Below are positions 11,946 to 23,150 of a stretch of 64,000 nucleotides of DNA, in pieces. The notes beneath the pieces were generated by a model that saw nothing but the letters and a program-made list of their open reading frames with translations, had not been told where the DNA came from and searched no databases. Source of the DNA: Malurus cyaneus samueli (taxonomy: Eukaryota > Chordata > Aves > Passeriformes > Maluridae); NCBI GenBank assembly GCA_009741485.1, contig CM019230.1, positions 9,958,010 through 10,022,009 of the forward strand, written 5' to 3'. Made by a program: the position numbers and the translations under genes. The stretch's first letter is position 1; every line of letters begins with the position of its first letter.

Positions 11946-14454
11946 ACAGCCTAGGGGAGGATTGTGGTTGTCTGTGCAGCTGTACTGCTCTCAAGGTGTG
12001 TGGTCTGACCTGTCTGTGCTCACCAATGCAGAAGCTTTTTGCACTGCTGGGATGTGGGTGGGAGTCAATGAGAGTCTCCATTTCTCAGGGCCCTCAGGTG
12101 TCTTCTGTGGAGCTGTCAAGGGGGTCTGGGTTCTGTGTTGACCGTAACTAAAGCCTTTGCAACTCTTCAAAATGTACATGCTGTTCTGAGCTTTATCTGA
12201 ATAGAAGCTTTTGTAGTCCTCACAGAGCCTGGGGATTTGCCAGGGCTTTTAAAGAGGAGTCTAGGATTGGGTGTAAACCAGACCATTGTGGCAAGAAATC
12301 TCCATTGCATTGGATACCAGCCTGCTCTCCAGAGCCATGGAGGACACAAAGTGTCAGATGCACTGTCTTTCCTGGGCAGATGATGAGGTTCCTTTCAGTT
12401 GGGAATACAAATTGGGCTTTTCCACGCTAGGGAAAACATGAGACCTCCTAAACATCAAATCTCAGAGGTTCCCCTCTGCCCCAAGCCTGGGTCGTCAGCC
12501 CAAGGGATGAGTGGTGTTGTCTGGTGTGACTGTGCACACCAGAGGAAAATAAACATGAGAAATTGCTCCTGGCTCCTTCCCTCTGGCTCCAGTGTGGCAT
12601 TTCAATGAACTGTCAGCTTGGCTTCTGTCAGATGTGTAAATGGATGTTGGGTCCTTTTTTTTTTGGCCATGAGGAAACAAAAGTACCAAAGGAAAGATTA
12701 TTTTTTCCCCTCTACTGGGCTAAGCCAAGTCACAGTCTTGTGATCCAGTGGTCAATGGTCTTCAGATGCTCAGGGATGCAGAGGTGGGCAAGGGTGCTCG
12801 GTTAAAACAGCTTTTCTTTTTATTGCTACTTTTGAATGACTTATTGAACTGGTTGGAAATGGAAAATTACTATGAAGTGATCTGTGGTGAGAATCTTTTT
12901 TTGTAAATATTTTATCTTCTGTATACCTCCAAATTTGGCTTCTTCTATTTAAATTAAAAAATCAGAAATGCCACCATGAACCTGCGTTACATTTTTTTAC
13001 CATGCTTTTTAAATATTATTTCTCCATAACTCCTTAGATACACTTTCCATTTGCAGTACAAAGTTGCACATCAGAATAAACTTTAATAGTACAAACACAA
13101 TCAGTTGTGACAGGCAAATTTACAAGGTGCTGATCCTGGACAGAGATTCTTGAAAACTCTCCCATTTGAAAGGTTTATCATTCAAATGTTTCCTAAGTCA
13201 AAGCTGACAATCACAAATCTCTAGTAGCATGTTCAAGAAAAGTGTGTTTACAAATCTGAGGTTGGGATTGCCTCCAATTTCCTGCTAGTGACCATGGTGC
13301 AAAAACTAAACAAAATAAGCAGGGAGAAGTTAAATCTGAGCAGAACATTAGCATTATTTAAGAGTAATTTTCACTTAAGCAAAAGTTTTCCAAAACTTTT
13401 AATGGCCTTTTGTGACAAAGGCTGCCATTCAGGTAAGTTTCCATCTAACATTTTTTCAAAACAGTAAAATTAAACTGTTAAAACCTCACCAGTAACAACA
13501 TGACACTTCAGTCAAAACAACTAAAGTTTCCAGCTTAAAAAACAACTATATTTTACTGGGAGAATGAAAACTTCCAAAGGAAATATGAACTGCTTCTTCA
13601 GGAAAAGTGGGAAATGGGAAGACCTCCCACTTGCTGAATGTGTTCATCCATAAAAGCACTCTAAACCAAATTATCATTTCTTGCTGGAAATGTGCATATC
13701 TTGTATCAGTTGCATTTTGGCATTAAAAGTAGTTGCTAAAAGATCTTAACCAGAAACAGGAGCTGGAATGGATCAACGGAAACCTCCATGGGATGTGTGC
13801 TGTTTCCACTTGTTGGAGTGTCAGGAGGGTCTGATGGGCATTGCAGTTCCACAGTGCAGGGCTTAATGAGGGAAATTGGTACACAAACACGTCTCTCATG
13901 GCAAGCCTGAAAGTGTCAAATCTTTGTTAGACTGATCTTGGGGTGTTCCTTTTAATCAGTGACTGGATGGCCAGATTAAGGCTGTTTGATCTGTTTTGTG
14001 AAATCTCTGCAATTCACCATTAATGCAAGGCCTAATTTTACAGTGTTCTTGTTACAAAAGGTAATACAAGCCCTCAAATACTGGTAAGGAAATAAGCTTT
14101 TGAGATCCATGCCAGTAGCCACTCCTCTGAACTTGTTAACTTACTAACTGGGAAATGAGATCAAACAAAACTTTGACTTTCAACACAAATGGAGCCATCA
14201 TTTCCATTAGGTCCTCCCCAATGCTTTCTAACTGTGTTTCTATTCCTCACAGCTCTCTGGTGAGAGAACCTGGCTGAACGGGAAAGACCACAACTCCTTC
14301 TGAGTCTATCTGTACCAGTTAGACCTGGGAAGCACCAGAAACTTCAAAATGCCTCAGCTCCTGCCAGAGGGCTGTAATAACCTTGAAACCAGAGCCCTGG
14401 TTTTGACTGTGCTCATTTGAGCTCTCTTTGCTTGTCCCTTGGCAGCCACATTTT
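11946..14454. other. single-copy, AT-rich DNA, no gene recognised
   Basis: About 2.5 kb. The part from 12800 to 13700 is AT-rich with few long open frames, and looks like untranslated or conserved noncoding sequence, but no adjoining coding exon is visible. AATAAA occurs near 12549 and 13075 without other terminator context. No transposon ends recognised. Confidence 0.4.
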
Positions 14455-14617
14455 CATACAATTGTAGAAAGGCCTGGCTTGGAGGGAACCTTAAAGCTCA
14501 TCCAATTCCACCCCCTGCCATGAGCAGGGACACCTCCCATTATCCCAGTTGCTCCAAGCTTTATCCAACAAGACCTTGGACACTTCCAGGGATGAGGCAG
14601 CCACAGCTTCTCTGTGC
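14455..14617 (-). mobile_element. CR1 LINE 3' end, ~160 bp
   Basis: Short antisense CR1 fragment. The + strand reads CTTGGAGGGAACCTTAAAGC, CCAATTCCACCCCCTGCC, GAGCAGGGACACCTCCC and GCAGCCACAGCTTCTCTG. The terminal octamers are degraded to CATACAATTGTAG. No coding remnant. Confidence 0.85.
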
Positions 14618-17600
14618 TGTCCTTACATCCCTCCCATCATGTGTGATGGGAAGAAAAGTCACTGTCTCACTGTTCCTATCTCCTGCCAAGGTGTCTTTGT
14701 CTCAGCTACCCCTGACCCATGTCTGACTGCATCTGGAGAAGTGTGGGCTCTTCCTCCAGTAATGTCTCCATCTTACCAGGGGTACTCCCCCGGAGAAAAT
14801 AAGAGGAAAACCTTTTTGCACTGGGCTCTGCAAGGCTGTTCTGGTGAATTGATGTGTTGTCCAGGCGGTGAAGGCAGGACTCAGGCTCAGTGACATCAGG
14901 ATGGGTGGTGCTAAGTTCCTGGGGGTTATGATGATGGCTGCCAGATGTGTCTGAATTCACCTTCTCTTGTGGGGAGACTGCATTGAATTAGAACAGACTT
15001 GGTCAATGCTTCTTGAAAATGTTCTTTGTCCTGTGCTCACATCTCTTCATTTCCTCTCCAAGTCTGTCCTTATTGTAAGAGGAGATGCCAAGGTGAATCC
15101 AGGCATTACATCATGGACATCCTGTTTCTTCAGAGCCTGCTGTGTGTTTGACTTGGCTAATGTTTCTTTCTCAAGATCGATGAATGCCCATCCTGTTTGC
15201 CTTTCTCTGAAGAGAAAATAGATAAAATAACCTCCCTCCCTAGTCCCCCTGGGATTAGATTCCAGGTCTGGGCAGCCCAGCTGTGACAAAGGACAGGTGT
15301 GGGTCTGCAGACAGGATGGAGCACCGGGGTTTCCCTGTGGGCACTGCTCATGTGAGATGAACCATCTCCATTCCAGTTAGGAAGGGCCTCTGTCCACCAT
15401 CCTGCTCAGCAGGCTCTGTGTGTTTGGGGAGAAAAACGAGAGAAGAGGGGTTAACAAATATTATTGTTTTGGGGAAGTGTGGATGAGAGAGGAACAGATG
15501 TGAGGAAGGGGTAAAAAAAGACAAGAAAAGATTCCAAGAGTTGAACTAAGAAGGGACAAACTCATAGTATGCAAAGTGGGACTGACAGTGTTTCTCATTT
15601 TGGCGGTGTGCTTCTTGCTCTAAACTTTCTTATTTCTCAGTCTTGGTTTTTTGCTTGTTGGCTCTGTCTCTGCAGTGTCACTGAAAAGCTGAGCACAAAC
15701 CCACTGGGGCTGGATAAACTGGCAGTTACAACTGTGGAGCAACCAAGACAACCAGAACCCAGAGCCTCCATCCATCAGTAATTCAAGCTTTCTTTAGATG
15801 TTGGTGAGGGCTCCGGATGGTTGCAGTAGCTACACCAACCATCTTCATTCAGCTTTCACAGGAAGGTCTGTGCTTCAGGAAACAGGGGGAGAACCATATT
15901 GGTTTCCAAAGTGAAAATTATATGGCAAAATGAAGGTGAGCCACAGGCTTTAGGACTGGAAAAGTACAGTGGTTTCAACAAAATAAGGGATCTTCTAGTT
16001 TCTTGGGACATAGTAGCTATTGAAGATCCGGTTATAGGCCAGGGTGTCACTGTGCTATGCCAGTGCCTGTCACACACATTGCAGATGGGAATTGTTTGCT
16101 GCTGAAGACCTCATGCCTGTTTTACGTCGTGGGCATAATGGATTTTTCTCTCGCTCTGGATTATGAAGGAGTCGTGACAGCTGGATATTAATCCTGCCCC
16201 AGGCTGATGTTGCAAAGCCCTGCTTGGTCCCTCAGCTGAGCACTGTGGTCTAACAGGCACAGCCTGATGCAGACGTGGCTTTATCCTTTACTCATCCAGG
16301 CTGAGACAGAAACCAGCACTGCTTGTTGTAGACCACGGAAAAATCCAGAGCTGAGCTGGGACCAGCTCTTCTTGCAGCTGTGTGGACCAGGATGCTCTCT
16401 TGCACTCTAATGCCAAAATGAATCTCCTTTACCTGTCAATGTAGAGTGTTGCAACAAAGCTGAGCATAAACCCATTACTGAAAGATTTTGGTGAAATAGA
16501 TATGACTTGTTTTTTCTGCACTACTGTTTAGTTTGTGTTTCACTATAGATGTCCCTGCTGTAGTCTATCACCAACAATGCTGTGAAGACAAAGCCTTCAA
16601 AAAAAACCCCAAACAATGCAAATTCCCTTGAACAGTTATGCTTGGAGGAAGGCAAAGAAAACAGAGAGAAACTGCAGAACTTAACCTAGGTTAACTAAAC
16701 AGACTCTTAAACTCTGTTTCAACAGAAGACTTCTAACATTACATGCTTGGCATGTCAGAGCCAGGGATAAGAGCCACCATCCTGTGCACAGTTAATCACA
16801 GAGCCAGCTGCCCTCAGATGCACTGGGACATAAAACTTGTGAGGGAGAAAGAGGGAGCTCCTTCTCTGACATTCTTCATGACACAATGAGAAAAATGAAT
16901 AAAGGACAGGAAGTCTCACATGACAAAGCAAAAACCAGCCACTAAATGAAGCTGAAGTGCAAATTCTTCCACAGAATGTCTTATGCTATGAAGTCTGGTG
17001 GGTTTTTTCTCCTTTTGTTTTTTCTTCCCTGACTTTCTATAGCACTGTAACGGGCAGCCATGACCTTAGTCCTCCAGTTCTTTCAGTTCTGCCTAAAATA
17101 TGTCCTACTGTCTTTTTAATGTATCAGTCTTTCTTGGGAATGTGGAACAAAACCAGGCATATCCCTGTGCTCTCACCGGCACACTAAAGGCAGATCAATT
17201 TAAGTTCTTGCATTATCTCATCGTGCCCTAAATTTTTTTTTGCTCTTATTTCTTGGAGCATGAATTCTTGACCACCACATCTCTTTTTTCTCTGTTAGTA
17301 TGACATTGAGGAGCAGCTCTGGGCCTGCTTTCCTCAACTTGTGTGCTCCTAGCAGTTGAGTCCAGACTTGGCAGTTTTGGCCTCTGCTTTTGAACTTAGC
17401 TTTGGTAAAACTTCTGCTGTTTCTGCCATGTCCCTTTCAGAAGTTCCTCTTGGAAACTAAGCCTCTCTGAATGTCTGCACTGATTCCTTACAGCCTCCTT
17501 TTCTGGGTGTCTCTGCAGGGACCTAAATGAAATGCTGGAGGAAATACAGGCTTTTTTTGACAGCTGCATGGTTAAAGGCACTTGACAGAGACTTGAGAGT

Positions 17601-19654
17601 GTTCTTTCCCCAGCTCTGTGTCACTGACCTCCAGCAAACCATTTTATCTTCCCGTTTCCTATCTGTTATGATGGTAGAAATGTTCCCTTTCTTTCTCCCT
17701 TTGTCTGTCTTATCTATTTATATTTTAAGGTCTTTGGGGCAAGGACTGCCTCTTGACTGTACAAAGGCTGACAGACAAAGGCATTGACCTTGCTTGAGAT
17801 CTCTAAGCGTTAATGTGATAACAGTACCAGAACAGTAGATGAGTGCTAAATAGCAACACAGTCTATTTTGGAAAAGAAAGCAAAGTATTTTCCCTTCATT
17901 CTAATAGCTTTTGAGATACAATAATTAGGGCATCAAATAGAAAGTACATAGGGCTATGTGAAAAACTGCACGTTCTACAGAACACTCAGAATGAAACTGT
18001 TTTGTCAGTTTTCTAGCTTTTGGAGTTTGTTTGTCAGTTTTTGTCTGTTTGGAAGGGTTTTTTTAATTCTTTTTTTTTTTCTTTTTTGATTTTGTTTGCG
18101 TTTTGATTTGGTTTTTTTTTTTGTTTAAAGCAAAATCCAGCCTTTGAGAAAGGAAACGCTTGTAAATTGCTAAAGCTCTTAGATCACTTTGGATATTGAG
18201 GACTCTGAGACAGCAGATTTGTCACTGAAGAAAGCTTTTAGGAGTAGCTGGTCCACAGTCCCCCAGCTGAGCAAGTGCAGGTGTGGGGCCAGTTATGGCT
18301 GTTACCTGGCACCAGAGAAATGGCTCAGACCATTGTCATGGACATGAACATGTTTTGGAGTTTACTCCTGGGGAGGTTTCCCTTCTGTTGCAAGGCAGAG
18401 AAAAAAACTTGCAAACCTTGCTAGAAAATGGAATTCTTTCCCTTGAGAAGAAAAACGTCCTCTCATCTCCACAGGTAATCCGTTTTTTCACTCAACCAGG
18501 AGAAAAGTGTGAATATGCTACTCATTAGGAATCTAAAATTTCTGCTATCCTCTCATGCATCCTAATATAAACACACCTCATCTCTTTTTTATACAGAGAT
18601 CCAAACAAAAATTAAAATGTTGATTTTAAAAGTAAACTCAGCAGGAAATCCAGTTTCTCTCCAGCTGTAGATGTGGTTTTGACCTCCTAAGATGTGACTT
18701 TTTGTGTTAATACTTAATTCCCATTAGATTAAGCACAATCTGAAGACACAAATGGAGAATGGCAGAGGAGGGGAAGCCAAGCAGCATTTAATGTTATCTT
18801 TACTTGTGTTTCCTGCTGAAAGATCAGATCAGGTAGTGAATTATTAATGCTGCAGTCTGGCACAATCCTGGGTGTGCAGCCAGCCAAAATGTAAAACGTC
18901 CATTGCAAAGGAAGGATATTGGATCCCATCGGTGCAAACAGGCGTGCTTCCATGTTTGAAAGTTCACAGTGGGAGAATTCAAATCAGCCTCTGAGATTGG
19001 CTGCAGATTAAACTTCTCTATTTTTAATTAGATGCCACGCAAAGGACCTTACATCAGGAAAAAGTAACACTAAACCCATGGAAATATCCGCAATAATTGT
19101 CCTACAGACTCAGTCATTGTCAGTGGGGTAAAACATTAACGTGCTTTTATCGTGCTTTGGCATTTGCTTGGTTTGGGCTTTCTTTTTTCTGCAGTCCTAC
19201 AGCTTTAAAATCTAATGAGTTAAGAATTGCCTAGGATGATAATGGGGCTGCTCAGAATCTTTAATGATTGGCATGGTTCAGGAAGGGGAGAAACCAAATT
19301 GGAGGAGGCTCCCTGGGGAAGGGTGTAAGGCCACAAAGGGTTGAGTAGGCAATGTGGAAAAAACAGCTATTGCTTTCACACTATTTAGTGTTTAAAGGAA
19401 GACAAACCCTGGCCACAGCTGACTAATTTTGGTTAATTGGAGCCTGCCTGGAGGCCTCACTCTTGTTAGGTCAGGGCAGCATTCATCCCAAGGCTCTCCT
19501 CAGAATGTGGCCCATCCGGAAACTGTGACAGCGGTCATAACATGGCAAATGGCTGGAAAACTCTTCCTTGTAGAAGATCATGTTCCACCCATTTATCTTT
19601 GCTTTCCCATAGCTGGGATGGACAAAACTCATGGGCTGTCCTGGCTTTTACAGG
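14618..19654. other. single-copy DNA, no gene recognised
   Basis: About 5 kb. It contains a T-rich tract (18055-18122) and a weak acceptor plus open-frame candidate at 15676-15781, described as a finding. A short near-repeat, AAAGCTGAGCAYAAACCCAYT, occurs near 15686 and again near 16457. Nothing here supports an annotated gene. Confidence 0.4.
18055..18122. repeat. T-rich low-complexity tract
   Basis: A stretch made almost only of T with scattered G and C, including several runs of seven or more T. No target-site duplication or retrogene body was recognised next to it, so I do not call it a poly(A) tail of a minus-strand insertion. Confidence 0.6.
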
Positions 19655-19927
19655 GGCATGTAGTGACAGGACGAAGGGGAATGGATTCACACTGATGGAG
19701 AGTAGTTTTAGATTGGATATTATGAAACATTCTTCCCTGTGAGGGTGGTGAGGTGCTGGAACAGAGTGCCCAGAGAGGCTGTGACTGCCCCAGCCCTGGA
19801 AGTGTCTGAGGCCTGACTGGATATTGCTTGGGGCAAGCTGGTCTAATGGAAGGTGTCCCTGCCCATGGCAAGGGATGCAACAAGATGCTGTTTAAGGTCT
19901 CTTCCAACCCAGACCATTCAATGATTC
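19655..19927 (+). mobile_element. CR1 LINE 3' end, ~270 bp, with ORF2 C-terminal remnant
   Basis: Sense CR1 fragment reaching back into the end of ORF2. GTGACAGGACGAAGGGGAATG matches the part of ORF2 usually read as SDRTRGNG, and GATTGGATATTATGAAAC the following RLDI.K segment. Then come GTGAGGGTGGTGAGGTGCTG, CCATGGCAAGGGATGC and CTCTTCCAACCCAGACCATT. The reading frame is broken, and the tail octamers are reduced to CAATGATTC. Confidence 0.92.
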
Positions 19928-21411
19928 CTTCTGCTTCAGGGCCAGCTGGTCACTGTCACTTTCCCTTCTCTTATGAATTATCAGTTACCTTTCACCCACT
20001 GCTCCTCTCCTGCTGAAATCCTCATTAAAAGCTTTCAGCTGATGCTGGTGGGTTCTGGTCCTTGACAGGGGTGGCTCCAGTCCAGAGCTTCATCTTGTGA
20101 GTGGAGCTGAGTGACTTGAATTGCCTGTTTGCGTTTTTGCTTCCAAACTGTGAGTAAAAGAGTCTTTCTTACATAAGAGTACTTCCATAAATGTGGAATA
20201 CTCCCAAAAAAAGGGTGGAGGGGTGTGAGGGGTCAGCTGTGGGGATGTGCCTGCTCTCTCCTGCAGTGTGAGAATTGACCTGGTTTGGGGCAGTGATTTT
20301 CACTCAAATACATTAATCCTAAAATATGTCACGGAAAAATATAATTTTGATTACATCTCTGCTCAATCACCTTTTCACTGCCAAAAAATTATGACACTGC
20401 ACTTATTTGGTAGAATTCATGTTTCTGGTAAACATAGTAAATTACTTGGGCACAGTGGCCCAATAAAACCTGTTACGTATATAATAATAATAATATTTTA
20501 ACTGAAGCATAGGACAGAGGAGGAAGGATTGTTCAAGTATTACCAATATAAATATCATGGCTACCTAAGAATTATGGTTAACAGTTTCAGTTCATCTTTT
20601 AAAAATGCTACTAAAGTATTCATTTAGGGGGGTTTTATCATTGTTAGTATGGATTTTTTTACTTGTTTTGATTTTTAAAAGGAAATGCCAGATGGACCAG
20701 TGAATCCCTCTAACAAACTTTAAATCAATCCACTTCTGTGCTCCAGTTTTTGTATAAGTCAAGAAAAGGGGGAGGCTGTCAGATAGTCTGAGATGTCAAA
20801 AAAATAGATTTTTAAAAATCTCGGAGTAAATGTTGCCACCAGCCCCCGCTAGTATTCAGTACCTCATGGGATTGGACAATGATACTAAATCAGAGCTTTT
20901 CTTCAAAATAGCCATGAATATGAAGTAAACCTAGAAGAATTTGGAGAAGGGATGTAAAACCTTTCAGATATTATTGGTCCCTGCTGTTTCCCTTTTCAAC
21001 ACTTGGTTTCTGCTACAATGTTGTTGCCCTTTGACATTTGCTAAAACCAGAAAGTGCAGGAAATGACACTGTGGTATTTATTAACCTGCAGCCTGGATGT
21101 TAAACAGAGGAGGTTTTCCTGAGAGCAGGATAGAGCTACTCTGTGAGAAACAGTCCTTTAGAGCTTACCTGGATGCAAAATGCAATAAAACAGGCTCACT
21201 ATGAAAATAAATCTGGGATGCAATGGAGTTGTGATCACAATGTGTTGCAGCAGCTCTGTAGCTGTAACAGTCCTGCCTGCTCTGGGAGTGTGGACTGCTT
21301 TATTTGGAGTTTCAGCTCCAGTTATCTCCCTCCCTTGCAGCTGACAGCGCCTGTGCCAGTGAGGGTTGATCCAGCAGCCATTCCACAAGGAACATGGTGC
21401 CTTTGAAACGG
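19928..21411. other. single-copy DNA, no gene recognised
   Basis: About 1.5 kb of ordinary sequence with a short (AAT)n run at about 20480-20495. No coding, RNA or transposon feature recognised. Confidence 0.45.
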
Positions 21412-21416
21412 GGTGC
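21412..21416. repeat. 5' target-site duplication GGTGC of the GC-rich LTR (putative)
   Basis: GGTGC precedes TGAGAGAGACC and is repeated exactly after GGGACTGGACA 1.7 kb downstream. I found it by searching for a matching pair around TG...CA ends, so a chance match of 5 bp is possible. Confidence 0.5.
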
Positions 21417-21891
21417 TGAGAGAGACCAATCTGATTTTTATTTATGCCTCAACACGTGTTATGTGCTGGGAGCTCTGTCCCTCGGGAGGTTTTGCCTGGC
21501 AGCCACTCGTGGCACAGACAGCTTCCCCTGCTGCTCTGCAATCCCCTGCCCCCATTGCTGAGGGGCAATGCCCGGATGGGCGGGAAAACAGCAAGCGGAA
21601 AAAACGCGCGGGAAATCACGCTATGGAAGGGCGAGGCACAAAAAAGCAGCGAACTGCGACACAACAGGGCCATTTTCTTTGGAGTTCTTGGAAGGAGCAG
21701 GGACGCGCCTGGAGGGTCACCTTGGCCTCCCCCTGCTTCCCTCTTTCCTTTTCTCCCTGTGTCCTGCCTTCCCTGTCCGCACCTGTCCTGTCCGTGTGCT
21801 CTGTTTGCCGCTTCCCGAGGCACTCGACCCTGCGACAACCTCGTGTTTGCTCTTCCCGACGGAGCCGCCGCCTGCAGCAGCCTGTCATGGG

Positions 21892-22746
21892 TCCCGCAGC
21901 AGCCAGCCTGCCCACAGCCGTGTGTCCAGCAGTGCCCGCAGCCCCAGCCCGCCACACCGTGTGTCCGCATGCCCAGCCCCAGCCTGCCCACAGCCGTGTG
22001 TCGCAGTGCCCACAGCCCCAGCATGCCCCAGCTGTGTGTCCAGCAGTGCCCGCAGCCCCACCTGCCCACAGCCGTGTGTCCGGCAGTGCCCACAGCTCCA
22101 GCCTGCCCACAGCCGTGTGTCCAGCAGTGCCGCAGCAGCACCTGCCCACAGCCGTGTGTCCAGCAGTGTCGACAGCCGTGTGCCGGCAGTGCCCGCAGCA
22201 GCCAGCCCGCCCACAGCCGTGTGTCCAGCATGCCCCAGCCCCAGCCCGCCCACAGCCGTGTGTCCGGCAGTGCCGCAGCCCCAGCCTGCCCACAGCCGTG
22301 TGTCCAGCAGTGTCCACAGCCGCCGGCACGTCGTGTGCGGCGTGTCCGGTCCAAGCCGTGTGTCCGGCAGTGCCCACACCCCAGCCCTCCACAGCCGTGT
22401 GTCCGGCACTGTCCCAGCCCCAGCCTGCCCACAGCCGTGTGTCCAGCAGTGCCACAGCCGTGTGTCCGGCACTGTCCGCAGCCCCAGCCTGCCCACAGCC
22501 GTGTGTCCAGCAGTGCCCACAGCCGTGTGTCCGGCACTGTCCGCAGCCCCAGCCTGCCCACAGCCGTGTGTCCAGGCGCAGCCCCAGCCCGCCCACAGCC
22601 GTGTGTCCAGCAGTGCCCAAGCCTGTGTCCGGCACTGTCCGCAGCCCCAGCCTGCCCACAGCCGTGTGTCCAGCAGTGCCCGCAGCCCCAGCCCGCCCAC
22701 AGCCGTGTGTCCGGCTGCCCACAGCCCCAGCCCGCCCACAGCAGCT
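21892..22746. repeat. 41-bp GC-rich minisatellite, ~20 imperfect units
   Basis: A head-to-tail array whose basic unit is a 24-bp part (CCCACAGCCGTGTGTCC followed by AGCAGTG) plus a 17-bp part (CCC, then GCAGCCCCAGCCTG). Most units are 38-41 bp. Several are longer, about 65 bp, because the 24-bp part is doubled. One longer, irregular unit lies at about 22301-22390. Variants (CCAGCAGTG, CCGGCAGTG, CCGGCACTG) recur in patterns that suggest unequal exchange. The unit length is not a multiple of three, so this is not a coding repeat. All six frames stay open only because the unit has no stop codon in any phase. Confidence 0.93.
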
Positions 22747-23040
22747 GCAGCTATCTCACGAGTGTGCCCGTAGCCACAGCACCGTGTTCTCCGCCGATGA
22801 GAGAGACACGCAGCCGCTGCTGTTTGGAAATCGCGCCCAGCCCGCCTCAGGAGCCGCGCAGGCTCCTCTCGGTTCGCAGCACACACGCTCCTTCTGCCGA
22901 GCTGATGCCGACGGGGTGCCCGGGGTACAGCAGTAACAATCTGTCTGCTATTCTGTCTCTCTCCATTTCTCTTTTTCCCTCTTTGTTCCCTTTTCTATCC
23001 CCCTTGATAGAAGTGGTAGGAATACTTATTCTTCTTTATC

Positions 23041-23046
23041 AATAAA
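23041..23046 (+). promoter_or_regulatory. AATAAA polyadenylation signal in the putative LTR
   Basis: A canonical AATAAA about 100 bp before the proposed LTR end, after a pyrimidine-rich stretch. In an LTR it would mark the R region. Use is not shown by sequence alone. Confidence 0.4.
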
Positions 23047-23145
23047 CAGTTCTCAGATATAATATTGCTGTATTTGCGCTTTATTTTTTTGTCCAAGAAA
23101 GCTATTAATTCTCCCCGACTCCCTCTTTTCAAGCGGGACTGGACA

Positions 23146-23150
23146 GGTGC
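23146..23150. repeat. 3' target-site duplication GGTGC of the GC-rich LTR (putative)
   Basis: Exact match to the pentamer before TGAGAGAGACC. See the 5' copy for the caveat. Confidence 0.5.

Larger units (their letters stand above)
21417..23145 (+). mobile_element. putative solo LTR, ~1.73 kb, carrying an internal minisatellite
   Basis: The proposed element starts TGAGAGAGACC and ends GGACTGGACA between GGTGC pentamers. Features that suggest an LTR are a CpG-rich body very different from its flanks (21540-22930), an AATAAA at 23041-23046 shortly before the end (which gives + orientation), and a pyrimidine-rich segment (22950-23010) before it. About 855 bp of tandem repeat fill the middle. 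Without them the element would be about 875 bp, a usual LTR size. No internal retroviral genes and no second LTR are visible. An alternative is a lineage-specific CpG-rich region with a minisatellite. The termini are less certain than those of the LTR at 11 kb. Confidence 0.5.

Noticed and set aside
18055..18122. T-rich tract as the poly(A) tail of a minus-strand processed pseudogene
   Set aside because: No coding similarity or target-site duplication next to it.
21892..22746. CRISPR-like array
   Set aside because: Units are contiguous and mutated, with no unique spacers and no cas genes; a GC-rich minisatellite in vertebrate-type DNA.
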